From the NCBI GenBank assembly GCA_017438945.1, contig JAFRUI010000019.1, forward strand, positions 1 to 64,000: a stretch of 64,000 nt of DNA, read 5' to 3'. Positions 35,000 to 44,791 of this stretch are shown piece by piece. The DNA is from Bacteroidales bacterium. Lineage in GTDB: Bacteria; Bacteroidota; Bacteroidia; Bacteroidales; WCHB1-69. The translations under genes and the position numbers were made by a program. Each line of letters opens with the position of its first letter. Position 1 is the stretch's first letter. The notes under the pieces were generated by a model. The model saw only the letters and a list, made by a program, of their open reading frames with translations, was not told the DNA's origin and did no database searches.

Positions 35000-36550
35000 T
35001 CATCGTTCATTCATCGCCAGAATCGCCTTGGAGAAATACCGTGGCAAGTCAGAGGCGATGAGGGTGCTGGCGGCATTGTCCTCGGTGTATGCATCGCCGG
35101 CGGCACCATGGAGATAGACACCCAACACGGCTGCATGTTTAGGGTCATAACCTTGCGCAAGCAGGGCAAGTAGAAGTCCGGTAAGCACGTCGCCGCTGCC
35201 AGCCGTGGCCATTCCCGAATTGCCTGTGGTGTTGAAGAACTGCCGGCCGTCGGGGAATGTCACCACCGTGTGATGGCCCTTGAGGACAAGAATCACTGTA
35301 TAACGCTGTGCAAACTGCTTGGCCCGTTCCAGCCGGTCGAAGTCGTCGGAAGGTTTTCCGGCAAGACGTTCAAATTCAGCAAAATGCGGGGTCAAGATGC
35401 TGTATGGCGGAAGGAAAGCCAGCCATGTCTTATTCTCCGCTAGCATGTTCAGCCCGTCAGCATCGATGACGAGCGGCAGCTTCACCGTGTCGAGAATGTC
35501 CTTCATAACCGACACCGTTTGTTTTGCCGTCCCCAAACCTGGGCCGAAGGCCACCGCCGAGATATTCTCCGGCAGCTTATTCCAGTTGATGTGGCTGACA
35601 TACTGTTCGTTTTCGTCAATGTCGTGAATCGCTTCCGGCAGGGTGACGGCGAGGATGTCGCGGACTGACCTCACCGTGTGGACGGTGAGTTTCCCGATGC
35701 CGCCACGCATGGCCGCCGTGGACGCTAACACCGCCGCGCCGGGCATCCGGTCGCAACCTGCCACCAAGAGCCCGTGTCCAAATGTACCCTTGTGGGCGAA
35801 TTTCGGTCGGGGGCGCAACACTGTACGCACATCCGATGAGGTAAGCAACCACTTTTCAGGCAACAGTTCCGCAGGGGCTTCCATTCCGATATCCACCACC
35901 TCGACATCCCCGACGAATGGGGAATTCTCGGGCAGGAGGAAAGCGGTTTTCATAAACTGTATAGAGAGGGTTCTGTCGGCGACCACTATTGAACAGTTGT
36001 CTGGTGTGTGTTGATCGGCGAAAAGTCCCGACGGGGTATCGATAGAAATGGTGTAGGCATCAGAGGAGTTGATGTGGTGGACCACGTCGGCGTAGAATCC
36101 AGTCAAGGGCTTGTTGAGCCCGATGCCGAAGAGGGCATCCACAATGAGGTCGTTTTTATCTATAGATTGCTGATTATCAACATTATAATAGACTATATTT
36201 GCATTTTCATACTCTTGAGAGACGGTCTGCCAGCGTTGCAGTTGATATTCCATTTCACTGCTGAAGTGTGCGCCTTCGGGGGCGCAAATCACAAGGTTGA
36301 CCTGATTGTCTATATGATGCTCCTCTAACAACTGAATGGCGATGACCACTCCGTCGCCACCATTATTGCCGCATCCAACATAAAAATGAATTCGGTCAAC
36401 ATCTTCCCGCCATATCTCACTGACGAGTTCATCCGCACAAGCGCATCCTGCCTCCTCCATCAGCTCTAAAGGAGAGATGCCGCGTTTATTCATGGTAAAA
36501 CGCTCACATTCACGAATTTTGCCAACTGTAAACAGTCTGTTTTCAACCAT
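35000..36550 (-). CDS. nnr: Bifunctional NAD(P)H-hydrate epimerase/dehydratase
   Basis: This 516-residue protein repairs damaged NADHX and NADPHX. The N-terminal YjeF/epimerase domain has GCGNNGGDGVVIA at about residues 57-69. The C-terminal ADP/ATP-dependent dehydratase domain (ribokinase-like) has FGPGLGTAK, DADGLN and the catalytic GNSGMATAGSGDVLTGLL near 445. Both domains look intact. ATG 36550 is chosen because it follows a good AGGAG Shine-Dalgarno-like sequence (unusual for this phylum) and because the longer start at 36586 lies within the -7 box. Confidence 0.93.
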   Translation of the reverse strand: MVENRLFTVGKIRECERFTMNKRGISPLELMEEAGCACADELVSEIWREDVDRIHFYVGCGNNGGDGVVIAIQLLEEHHIDNQVNLVICAPEGAHFSSEMEYQLQRWQTVSQEYENANIVYYNVDNQQSIDKNDLIVDALFGIGLNKPLTGFYADVVHHINSSDAYTISIDTPSGLFADQHTPDNCSIVVADRTLSIQFMKTAFLLPENSPFVGDVEVVDIGMEAPAELLPEKWLLTSSDVRTVLRPRPKFAHKGTFGHGLLVAGCDRMPGAAVLASTAAMRGGIGKLTVHTVRSVRDILAVTLPEAIHDIDENEQYVSHINWNKLPENISAVAFGPGLGTAKQTVSVMKDILDTVKLPLVIDADGLNMLAENKTWLAFLPPYSILTPHFAEFERLAGKPSDDFDRLERAKQFAQRYTVILVLKGHHTVVTFPDGRQFFNTTGNSGMATAGSGDVLTGLLLALLAQGYDPKHAAVLGVYLHGAAGDAYTEDNAASTLIASDLPRYFSKAILAMNER

Positions 36551-36575
36551 TTCTCCTGTTGATGTAAAATGGGTG

Positions 36576-36583
36576 CAAAGGTA
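36576..36583 (-). promoter_or_regulatory. -7 box of nnr
   Basis: The minus strand reads TACCTTTG, 25 bp before ATG 36550. An AGGAG lies between the box and the start. Confidence 0.7.
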
Positions 36584-36691
36584 CATATTTTTCAGAATCC
36601 ACTCACTTCAAATCGAAAATATTAAAAAAAATCAAATCTTTTTGAAAAACGGGGAAAAGCATTTTTTTTCACAATTCTATTAAAAAAATAG

Positions 36692-36699
36692 TATCTTTG
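36692..36699 (+). promoter_or_regulatory. -7 box of the T9SS cargo gene
   Basis: TATCTTTG with an A/T-rich leader of about 80 nt, without obvious hairpins, before ATG 36787. Confidence 0.65.
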
Positions 36700-36786
36700 C
36701 AGCGTGAATTTTTGTGCGATAAAAGAATTGAAATTATCAAATAAACAAATTTAATTAACCTTATTATTCATCAAAACCAAAAAAAA

Positions 36787-39700
36787 ATGAAAAAGATTTT
36801 TAATTTGACATTGGTCTTCCTGGCCATGATGTTCGGCGCCAACGCCCAATATCTGCTGCAAGAAGGCTTCGAATCAGGAACTCTGCCCACTGGCTGGACT
36901 ACCGTTGACGCAGATGCTGACGGTTACGCTTGGGAAGGAAGTGCAAATCCCGCTTCTTACTTTGTTGCGGGCACCAGCCTTACCGGTTCCGGTCACAACA
37001 GCTCCAATGGCTTTGTCCTTTCTGGTTCTTACAGCAACAACTATGGCGCTCTCACTCCGGACAACTGGTTGATCACACCCGCCATCAACCTGACCGGCAA
37101 TGCCGACCTTACTTTCTGGATTTGCGCACAGGATGCCAGCTATGCCGCTGAACACTATGGCGTGTACATTTCCACGACTGCAGGAACAACCCCGGCCGAT
37201 TTCACCCTCATCTATGAGGAAACTATCGACGCCAACGGTGGTTCCCGCGTTCAAGGCACTTGGAAACAGAAGATCGTTGACTTGTCCAGCTACACTGGCC
37301 AAACGGTTCGTATCGCCTTCCGCCACTTCAATTGTACTGACATGTTCGTCTTTAATTTGGACGATGTGGAAATCCTCGCTCAACCGACCGATCCGACCAT
37401 CTCTGTCGCTCCTGCTGCTATCAACTTCGGCAACACCATCATTGGTACAAGCAAGACCTCTTCCGCTGTTGTTACCTGTTACAACCTCACCACAGACGTG
37501 ACAGCTACGACAACCGCTCCGTTTGAAGTTTCCGCTAACGGCACCACCTATGGCACTTCTGCCACCATCGCTGCCGCCGGAGGCACCCTTTACGTGAAAT
37601 ACACCCCCACTGCTATCAGCACTGACAACGGTACGGTCACCCTCTCTTCTACTGGCGCCACAAACGTCACCATGACGGTGAGCGGTACGGGCATGGACTG
37701 CAATGCAACCATCCCTTACAGCTGTAACTTCACTGATGCTGCTCAGAATATGTGCTGGGATATTATCGACGCCAACGCTGACAATAACACGTTTGAAATC
37801 GACGATGCTGAAGGTTACATTTATTATTCTTACGACGTGAGCACTCCCGCTGATGAATGGGCATTGTCCCCTATCTTCACAATGACCAGTGGACTGCTCC
37901 TCTCTTTGGACTATTATGTCAGTAGTGAAAGTTATCCTGAAGCTTTCCAAGTATTTGCCATCGGTGCTGACACTGTGGCTCTGACTTCTGTGATGACGGT
38001 CACCAACACCACCCCCCAAACTCTGTTTGTGGATCTGAGCAACCTGTCTGGCAGCTACCAAATTGCTATCCACTGCGTTTCTGATGCCAATATGTGGAAC
38101 TTGTATTTCACCAACTTTAGCATCGCCACCAACGCACCGAGCCTCATGGTCAGCGAAGAGACCATAGACTTCGGTATCGCTGAAATGGGCAGCACCTCTG
38201 GCGAGCAAATGGTTGTGGTCACCGCTTTGAACATTACGGATCCCATTTCCGCTTCAGTAGCTGCTCCTTTCGAAATCTCTGCTGATGGTACCACTTTCGG
38301 TGCTTCACTGACTTTCCCGGCCACCACTGCTATGGTTGTTTATGACACTTTCTATGTTCGCTTCGCCCCGACAGCTGCGGGTACCTTTACCCAGAATATC
38401 ACGGTGAGCGCCGACACATTTAACAAAATCATTGCTTTAACCGGTGAATCTGTTGATTGCACCCCTGGCATTACGGTTCCTTACACGAATGATTTCAATG
38501 CTGGCATTGCTCCTCCCACCTGCTGGTCTGTCGGCAATGACCCCGAAGTCATCTTCCCTGCCGGAACCGGCACTGAAGGCGATTACGCTATTGGCATGGA
38601 AGGTGTAGATTACATCGTCACCCCCGAGATTCACGGCAACGCCGCCTTGTTGGTATCTTTCGATTACATCAACTACTTCGGTACAACAGCCACAGCTCCC
38701 ACCTACTTCCATGTTGGTTACTCCAGCACTGATGCCAACGCCGCCAGCTTCACATGGCAAGGCGATGTCCTCTGCGCAACAGATGGATTTGCTTCTTACT
38801 CCACCGTTGTTCCTGCTGGCACAAAATATGTGGCTGTGGGTGTCTCTCAACTCGGTTCCGGATTATATTATGGCATGTTTGAGATGGCAGACGCTTTCTA
38901 CATTGACAATTTCTCTTTGGCTGCGCAAACAGATCCCCTTTTGACTGTTTCTCCTGAAAGCATCTCATTCGGCAGCATCATGATCGGCGCAACCGCTCCT
39001 GTACGGACCGCTTCTGTGGTGGGTGCTTTACTGACTAACGACATCAACGTGACCGCTCCTGCCAACTTCGAGGTTTCCGCTAACGGCACCTCATACGCAG
39101 CCACCGCTACTCTGCCTCAAACCGGAGGCACACTCTATGTCCGCTACAATCCGAGCGCTGCTGGTAACCACAATGGCACCATCAACGTGACTAGCGGCAG
39201 CACCACCAAGACCATCACTGTCTTCGGTAGCGCTGTTGACTGCTCCAACCCGAGAACACTGCCCTTCTCTGAAGATTTCGAAAGCGGTATGCCTGCTTGC
39301 TGGACCATCCTTGATCAGGACGGCGACGGCATTACTTGGGAAGATAGCTACAACCCGGTTTCCTACTACTCCGGCGTTGACCTTTCTGGCAGTGGCTACG
39401 GTGATTCCGACGGCTTCGTCCTCTCTGGCTCTTACAGCAACGTCAGCGGTGTACTTTATCCTGACAACTGGTTGATCACTCCTGCTTTGGTGATTCCGAG
39501 CAACGGCGCTAAACTGACATGGTATGTAGCAGCTATCGATGCCAACTATGCGGCCGAATATTATGAAGTGATGCTGTCCACCTCCCTTGACCCCAGCACC
39601 TTCACCAGCGTGTTCAACGAAACACTTCAGTCTGACCAATGGGAGCAAAGAAGTGTCAACATCAGCGGCGACTTTGCCGGCCAGAATGTATATGTCGCAT

Positions 39701-40017
39701 TCAGAAACTATAATACGACGGACATCTTCTTGATGAAGATTGATGACATCAACGTAACTTCCGGTACAGGTATTGAAAACCATGAGTTGAACGCCACCAT
39801 CTTCCCGAACCCCGCCAACAACGTGCTCAACATCAATGCAAACTCCAACATCAACCGTGTTGAAGTTTACAACATGATGGGTCAAATGGTCGGTTCCTAC
39901 AATGTCAACGATGTGAACACCCAAATCAGCACCATAAGCTTCGCCAATGGTGTTTATACGGTGAAAATCGCCACCGAAAACGGCATGTCAACCCAGAAAT
40001 TCACGGTTGCCCGCTAA
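36787..40017 (+). CDS. T9SS-secreted multidomain adhesin-like protein
   Basis: This 1076-residue surface protein has a signal peptide over about residues 1-20 (ending ANAQ). Modules alternate strictly: choice-of-anchor-J/cleaved-adhesin type (about 21-200), Ig-like choice-of-anchor-D type (about 207-305), J (306-450), D (452-558), J (559-715), D (716-819), J (820-990). Each D module ends in a short x-D-C segment. The first and last J modules share near-identical stretches (PDNWLITPA, GFVLSGSYSN). The tail (about 1000-1076) is a type A T9SS sorting domain: IFPNPANNVLNI, then NGVYTVKI and a basic end. It is likely to be exported through T9SS and anchored. Its ligand is unknown. A strong terminator follows. 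Confidence 0.92.
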   Translation: MKKIFNLTLVFLAMMFGANAQYLLQEGFESGTLPTGWTTVDADADGYAWEGSANPASYFVAGTSLTGSGHNSSNGFVLSGSYSNNYGALTPDNWLITPAINLTGNADLTFWICAQDASYAAEHYGVYISTTAGTTPADFTLIYEETIDANGGSRVQGTWKQKIVDLSSYTGQTVRIAFRHFNCTDMFVFNLDDVEILAQPTDPTISVAPAAINFGNTIIGTSKTSSAVVTCYNLTTDVTATTTAPFEVSANGTTYGTSATIAAAGGTLYVKYTPTAISTDNGTVTLSSTGATNVTMTVSGTGMDCNATIPYSCNFTDAAQNMCWDIIDANADNNTFEIDDAEGYIYYSYDVSTPADEWALSPIFTMTSGLLLSLDYYVSSESYPEAFQVFAIGADTVALTSVMTVTNTTPQTLFVDLSNLSGSYQIAIHCVSDANMWNLYFTNFSIATNAPSLMVSEETIDFGIAEMGSTSGEQMVVVTALNITDPISASVAAPFEISADGTTFGASLTFPATTAMVVYDTFYVRFAPTAAGTFTQNITVSADTFNKIIALTGESVDCTPGITVPYTNDFNAGIAPPTCWSVGNDPEVIFPAGTGTEGDYAIGMEGVDYIVTPEIHGNAALLVSFDYINYFGTTATAPTYFHVGYSSTDANAASFTWQGDVLCATDGFASYSTVVPAGTKYVAVGVSQLGSGLYYGMFEMADAFYIDNFSLAAQTDPLLTVSPESISFGSIMIGATAPVRTASVVGALLTNDINVTAPANFEVSANGTSYAATATLPQTGGTLYVRYNPSAAGNHNGTINVTSGSTTKTITVFGSAVDCSNPRTLPFSEDFESGMPACWTILDQDGDGITWEDSYNPVSYYSGVDLSGSGYGDSDGFVLSGSYSNVSGVLYPDNWLITPALVIPSNGAKLTWYVAAIDANYAAEYYEVMLSTSLDPSTFTSVFNETLQSDQWEQRSVNISGDFAGQNVYVAFRNYNTTDIFLMKIDDINVTSGTGIENHELNATIFPNPANNVLNINANSNINRVEVYNMMGQMVGSYNVNDVNTQISTISFANGVYTVKIATENGMSTQKFTVAR

Positions 40018-40044
40018 TTTTTCGGAATAATATCATCCTTAAAG

Positions 40045-40078
40045 ATCCCGGACCTGACGGCCCGGGATTTTTTTTTTC
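40045..40078 (+). terminator. Rho-independent terminator after the T9SS cargo gene
   Basis: ATCCCGG (40045-40051) pairs with CCGGGAT (40062-40068), with two further CC/GG pairs inside, followed by a run of ten T. Confidence 0.9.
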
Positions 40079-40186
40079 GCCCATTCATCGCCCATTCATA
40101 GTCAATCTACCCAAGGAAAAGAGCACTATATCAACCGGGTTAAAAAAAAATGAAAAAAACATAAGCAACTTATGAGCAAAAAAATA

Positions 40187-40194
40187 TATCTTTG
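40187..40194 (+). promoter_or_regulatory. -7 box of the glycogen operon
   Basis: TATCTTTG lies 43 bp before ATG 40238, directly downstream of the terminator at 40045. Confidence 0.7.
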
Positions 40195-40237
40195 CAGGTT
40201 CATATATAATGTATAAACGAACATATAGACATATAAG

Positions 40238-42181
40238 ATGAGTTATATTGCATTTGACAAGGAGAAATTGGTGAACATCAATTTCGCGAAGGAGAGAGAA
40301 ATTTTGCGCTGCAGCAGAACAGGTGCTTTTGCCACTACGACTTTGTGTGGACTTAACACCCGCAAATATCACGGGCTGTTCATCGTGCCTCAGGACAACA
40401 TCGACGGCGAACGCCATCTGCTGGTTTCCGGCATCAACGAGAACATTGTGGTCAACAGCATGGACTTCCATCTGGGCATCCACCAGTACAAAAACAAAGT
40501 CATCGACCCGAAAGGCAACAAATATCTGCAGAAGTTCTCCGCCGACAGTGTTCCGGTGTATGACTATCGCGTTGGGAAATTCAACTTCCAAAAATCGCTG
40601 CTTTTCCAACACGACGCCGACAGGCTGATCATCAAATACACCTTCCTGGACGAAGTTGAGGACGTTTGTATGCAGATAGAACCCCTGCTGGCCTTCCGCA
40701 GCATTCACCAACTCACACACGCCAACAATAATGTACATTCCGGTTATCAAACCGTTGAAAATGGTATTGGCTTCTGCATGTACGACAATTACACGCCAGT
40801 CTATTTCCAGTTCTCGGAACCGATCCAATACCAGCATCATCCGGACTGGTACTATAATATTGAATATGAAGAAGAGCTGAAGCGCGGCTACGAAGGTCAT
40901 GAAGACCTGTGGCGTCCCGGCACTATCACGGCAAAGGTGGCTGACAAGGAATTGTACCTTTGCATCAGCACCGAACCGGTGGAGGCTGCCGCGATTGCCA
41001 ACATTTACGCCAAAGAGGCGAAGAAGCACCCCACACGTTCCACCTTCTCCAACTGTCTGCAAAATGCAGCGGAACAGTTCATCGTGAAACGCAACGGCCG
41101 CACCGACATCATTGCCGGCTATCCTTGGTTCGGACGCTGGGGTCGCGACACATTCATCGCCCTGCCCGGCCTCACCCTGCCGCTGAAAAAAAACACCCTC
41201 TTCGAAGAGATTGCCGACACCATGATCGCCGACCTCAAGGACGGGCTATTCCCCAACATCGGCGCAGGCAATGCCGCTGCCTACAATTCTGTGGACGCCC
41301 CGCTCTGGTTCATCCGCGCCTTGCAAATCTACTTCGACCATGTCAATAAGCCGAGGATACTTTGGACAAAATACGGCGACACCATCAAGAGCATCCTCTG
41401 CGCCTACCGTGACGGCACCTTGAACCACATCCACATGCTGGACAACGGTCTCATCTATGCCGGCGGCGAAGGCCTTGCTCTCACCTGGATGGATGCCATC
41501 GTGGATGGTCGCCCCGTGACCCCACGCACTGGCTGCCAAGTGGAAATCAACGCCTTATGGTACAACGACATCAAATTTGCCATCGACCTTGCGAGCAGAA
41601 GCCACGACAAGGAGTTTGTCGCTGATTGGGATCCGGTTGTCGCCAACTTCCCCGCCGTCTTCAAAGAAACATTCTGGTCAAAGGAAATCGGCTACCTGGC
41701 CGACTATGTGGATGGCGACTACAAGAATTTCCAAGTCCGTCCCAACATGCTCATCGCCGCCTCCCTGCCGTTCGCACCCATCAGCGAGAAAATCCGGCAG
41801 CTGGTGCTCAAATGCGTCACAGAAGAGCTGTTGGTCGACAAGGGCATCCGCAGTCTGTCGCCCAAAGACCCCGAGTACAAGGGACACTACATGGGCACAC
41901 AGGCTGAACGCGACGCCGCCTACCACCAAGGTACGGTTTGGCCGTGGCTGCTGTTCCCCTTCACCGACTGCATCCTCAAGGTGCATCCGGAAAGCGCCCC
42001 GGATGTGCTCAACCGCATCCTCTACCGCTTCGACAGCTGCATGAGATCCTACGGTCTTTCCACGATTGCCGAAATTACGGATGGAGATCCGCCATACAAG
42101 CCCAACGGCTGCATTTCGCAGGCATGGAGCGTTGCCGCACTGCTCTATATGAAATGGAAAATTGAACAAGTTAACAAATAA
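40238..42181 (+). CDS. Glycogen debranching enzyme (amylo-alpha-1,6-glucosidase type)
   Basis: This 647-residue cytoplasmic protein has no signal peptide. The N-terminal domain (TGAFATTTLCGLNTRKYHGLF, about residues 29-49) is typical of bacterial/archaeal GDE proteins. The C-terminal GH133-type (alpha/alpha)6 barrel has AGYPWFGRWGRDTFIALPGL (about 300-319) with the catalytic-type Asp, then GLALTWMDA, TPRTGCQVEINALWYN and YHQGTVWPWLL. It removes alpha-1,6 branches in glycogen. It heads an operon with a GT4 and a GH57 gene, a well-known Bacteroidales arrangement for storage glucan turnover. Confidence 0.93.
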   Translation: MSYIAFDKEKLVNINFAKEREILRCSRTGAFATTTLCGLNTRKYHGLFIVPQDNIDGERHLLVSGINENIVVNSMDFHLGIHQYKNKVIDPKGNKYLQKFSADSVPVYDYRVGKFNFQKSLLFQHDADRLIIKYTFLDEVEDVCMQIEPLLAFRSIHQLTHANNNVHSGYQTVENGIGFCMYDNYTPVYFQFSEPIQYQHHPDWYYNIEYEEELKRGYEGHEDLWRPGTITAKVADKELYLCISTEPVEAAAIANIYAKEAKKHPTRSTFSNCLQNAAEQFIVKRNGRTDIIAGYPWFGRWGRDTFIALPGLTLPLKKNTLFEEIADTMIADLKDGLFPNIGAGNAAAYNSVDAPLWFIRALQIYFDHVNKPRILWTKYGDTIKSILCAYRDGTLNHIHMLDNGLIYAGGEGLALTWMDAIVDGRPVTPRTGCQVEINALWYNDIKFAIDLASRSHDKEFVADWDPVVANFPAVFKETFWSKEIGYLADYVDGDYKNFQVRPNMLIAASLPFAPISEKIRQLVLKCVTEELLVDKGIRSLSPKDPEYKGHYMGTQAERDAAYHQGTVWPWLLFPFTDCILKVHPESAPDVLNRILYRFDSCMRSYGLSTIAEITDGDPPYKPNGCISQAWSVAALLYMKWKIEQVNK

Positions 42182-42199
42182 GATGACATCCTATTGACT

Positions 42200-43483
42200 A
42201 TGGCTATAAAAGTTTTAATGTTCGGATGGGAGTTTCCGCCACACATCTCCGGCGGTCTGGGCACGGCTTGTTACGGGCTCACCAAAGGGCTCGCGCTCAA
42301 TGGCGTACACGTGACTTTTGTAATGCCCAAGGCCTCCGGCGACGAGGACACTTCATACGTCAAAATTGTGAACGGCAGTGACGTGGAGGTCGATCCGCGC
42401 ACTTCCGAATATTTCCTTCACTCCAAAGAGACCTCGTACATCCAAGTCAACAGCAGACTTGTCCCGTATGTGGGTATGGATGACTACTACAATGTCATCA
42501 GCCAGATTGAGAGCGGTGTATTTCAATCTACAGGGGAGAAACGCAAATACGTTTTCTCCGGGAAATACGGTCCCAACCTGATGCAGGAGGTGAACCAGTA
42601 TGCCAGCATCGCCGCGGAAATCGCCAAGAACGAGGATTTCGACCTGATCCACGCGCACGACTGGTTGACCTACCGTGCCGGCATCGCCGCCAAGCGTGCC
42701 TCGGGGAAACCGCTGGTGGTACACATCCACGCCACCGAATTTGACCGCAGCGGCGAGAACTACAATGACATCGTCTATGGCATGGAGAAAGAGGGCATGA
42801 GCGCCGCCGATGCTGTATGCGCAGTGAGTGACCTCACCCGGAACATTGTCATCAACAAATACGGCATCCCCGCCGAAAAGGTTTTCACACTGCATAACGC
42901 CGTGGAACCCAACGACAAGGTCGTGGAACGCAAAAAGTTCGTCAAAGAGAAAATCGTGACGTTCTTAGGGCGTGTAACCTTCCAAAAAGGCCCTGACTAC
43001 TTCGTGGAAACCGCCAAGCGTGTGCTGGAGAAAGACCCCAATGTGCGCTTTGTGCTGGCCGGGGACGGTGACATGATGCCACACATCATCGAACGTGTGG
43101 CCGAACTGGGCATCTCCGACCGCTTCCACTTCACCGGCTTCCTGCGCGGTGACGACATCAACAAGATGTTCGGCATGAGCGACGTGTATGTGATGCCCTC
43201 TATTTCGGAACCTTTCGGCATCTCACCGTTGGAAGCCATGCGTGCAAAAGTGCCTGTGGTCATCTCTAAACAATCCGGTGTTTCCGAGGTGCTCACCCAC
43301 GCCATCAAAGTTGATTTCTGGGATATCGACGCTACTGCCGATGCCATATACGGCCTGCTCCACTACCCCGCCCTCTCAAAACTTTTCGCCGAAGAGGGCG
43401 CTGCCGAGGTCGACCGCCTCAAATGGGAGCATGTGGCCAAGAAATTAGTCAAAATTTACGAAAAAACGTTGCATTATGAATAA
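42200..43483 (+). CDS. GT4-family glycosyltransferase, glycogen-synthase-like
   Basis: This 427-residue protein starts IKVLMFGWEFPPHISGGLGTA, the N-terminal donor-side motif of glycogen synthase-like and other GT4/GT5 enzymes (GGLG loop). The C-terminal half has FLGRVTFQKGPDYFVE and the EPFGISPLEAM nucleotide-sugar motif near residue 337. Its position between debranching enzyme and GH57 points to alpha-glucan synthesis or remodelling. ATG 42200 is used; a TTG two codons upstream is less likely. Its stop overlaps the next start in ATGAATAA. Confidence 0.9.
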   Translation: MAIKVLMFGWEFPPHISGGLGTACYGLTKGLALNGVHVTFVMPKASGDEDTSYVKIVNGSDVEVDPRTSEYFLHSKETSYIQVNSRLVPYVGMDDYYNVISQIESGVFQSTGEKRKYVFSGKYGPNLMQEVNQYASIAAEIAKNEDFDLIHAHDWLTYRAGIAAKRASGKPLVVHIHATEFDRSGENYNDIVYGMEKEGMSAADAVCAVSDLTRNIVINKYGIPAEKVFTLHNAVEPNDKVVERKKFVKEKIVTFLGRVTFQKGPDYFVETAKRVLEKDPNVRFVLAGDGDMMPHIIERVAELGISDRFHFTGFLRGDDINKMFGMSDVYVMPSISEPFGISPLEAMRAKVPVVISKQSGVSEVLTHAIKVDFWDIDATADAIYGLLHYPALSKLFAEEGAAEVDRLKWEHVAKKLVKIYEKTLHYE

Positions 43484-44663
43484 AATATGTTTCCACTTTC
43501 AGATTAGTCAGCCGTATCGTCTGCGCACGTACCGCTTTTTTGACATCAACCAGGACCATCACTACTTCGATGACTACCAGAACCAGTATCTGACCAAACG
43601 TCTGGCGGAACGTTGCTATCTGCCGACCAACAAGATGCTGCTGGAGCTTATTCGCCAGAACCCTGACCAATTCCGCTGTAGCTTCAGTATTTCAGGCAGT
43701 TCCATCATGCTGTTCAAGAACTATTGTCCGGAGGTCATCGACAGTTTCAAAGAGCTGATCGCCACCGGCTGCGTGGAAATCACCGGCAGCACCTACACCC
43801 ACAGCATTGCTTCGCTGCACGGCGAGAGTGCCTTTATGGAACAGGTTCACCTGCAGGAGCAGCTGCTGATGGACACGTTCGGGGTGAAGCCGGTCTCTTT
43901 CTGCAACACTGAAATCATCTACTCCGATGAAATCGGCGAATGGTTGGGTAATGCCGGCTACCGCGTCATCCTCACCGAAGGCGCACGGCACATCCTCGGC
44001 TGGAAGAGTCCTACCTACCTCTATTGCAACCCCTATCAGACAGATGTTCGGCTGCTGCTGCGCTCCTACCAGCTCTGTGACGACATCACACTGCGCTTCT
44101 GCGACCAAGGCTGGGACCAATACCCCCTGACCGCTGAGAAATACCTGCGTTTCCTTGACAATGTCAACACCGAAAGCGACACGCCACTCATCAACCTGTT
44201 CTGGGACTATGAGACCATCGGTGAACACTACACCGGCGATACCGGCATCTTCGAGTTCTTCAAATCGTTGGTCAACACCTTGATAAAGCACGAGAACTAC
44301 GCGTTTATCTCACCCAAAGATGTGATAGACATGGATTTGAGTCCCGCCACGATGTATGCGCCTTGGCCGATTTCCTGTTCAGGTGAAGAGAAGGACACCA
44401 ACGAGTGGCTTGGCAACGAACTGCAACAGGAAGCTTTCAACCAACTCTTCAAGTTAGAACCTCTGTATCAGAAATCCGACAATATGGAAGCGAAACTGAG
44501 CTGGCTGCGACTCCAAGCCGCCGACCATTTCAACTTTATGAGTTCCAAATGGTTCGGACACAGGTTCGTGAAACGTAACTTCGAAGTATATTCGTCACCT
44601 TACCAGGCATTCATCAACTATATGAATGTGCTGAATGATGTGAAAATACAACTTGAAGGTTAA
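43476..44663 (+). CDS. Glycoside hydrolase family 57 protein
   Basis: This 395-residue cytoplasmic enzyme is of GH57, with a (beta/alpha)7 barrel: ICFHFQISQPYRLRTYRFFD at the start, the nucleophile motif CNTEIIYS (Glu near 146) and acid/base region LFWDYETIGEHY (Asp near 244). GH57 includes alpha-amylases, branching enzymes and 4-alpha-glucanotransferases. In this operon it probably acts on glycogen or maltodextrin. It overlaps the GT4 gene by 8 bp. A heptamer array starts immediately after its stop. Confidence 0.92.
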   Translation: MNKICFHFQISQPYRLRTYRFFDINQDHHYFDDYQNQYLTKRLAERCYLPTNKMLLELIRQNPDQFRCSFSISGSSIMLFKNYCPEVIDSFKELIATGCVEITGSTYTHSIASLHGESAFMEQVHLQEQLLMDTFGVKPVSFCNTEIIYSDEIGEWLGNAGYRVILTEGARHILGWKSPTYLYCNPYQTDVRLLLRSYQLCDDITLRFCDQGWDQYPLTAEKYLRFLDNVNTESDTPLINLFWDYETIGEHYTGDTGIFEFFKSLVNTLIKHENYAFISPKDVIDMDLSPATMYAPWPISCSGEEKDTNEWLGNELQQEAFNQLFKLEPLYQKSDNMEAKLSWLRLQAADHFNFMSSKWFGHRFVKRNFEVYSSPYQAFINYMNVLNDVKIQLEG

Positions 44664-44691
44664 AGACTTGAGACTTAAGACTTGAGACTTA
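44664..44691. repeat. Heptamer array directly after the GH57 stop
   Basis: AGACTTG, AGACTTA, AGACTTG, AGACTTA, the first base following the TAA (44661-44663). Stops recur in all frames of the plus strand. Confidence 0.93.
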
Positions 44692-44746
44692 AGATTGATT
44701 GTTACGAAGATTATTTAATAAGGGTTGAACGCCAGAAATATGTAAA

Positions 44747-44778
44747 CCCAGGGTGAGCGTCTGCGAGCCCTGGGCTTT
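44747..44778 (+). terminator. Hairpin between the glycogen operon and maf
   Basis: CCCAGGG (44747-44753) and CCCTGGG (44768-44774) enclose a 14-nt loop and are followed by CTTTT. It is a plausible terminator with a short T-run, or a structure in the maf leader. Confidence 0.5.
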
Positions 44779-44791
44779 TAATCACAGAACA

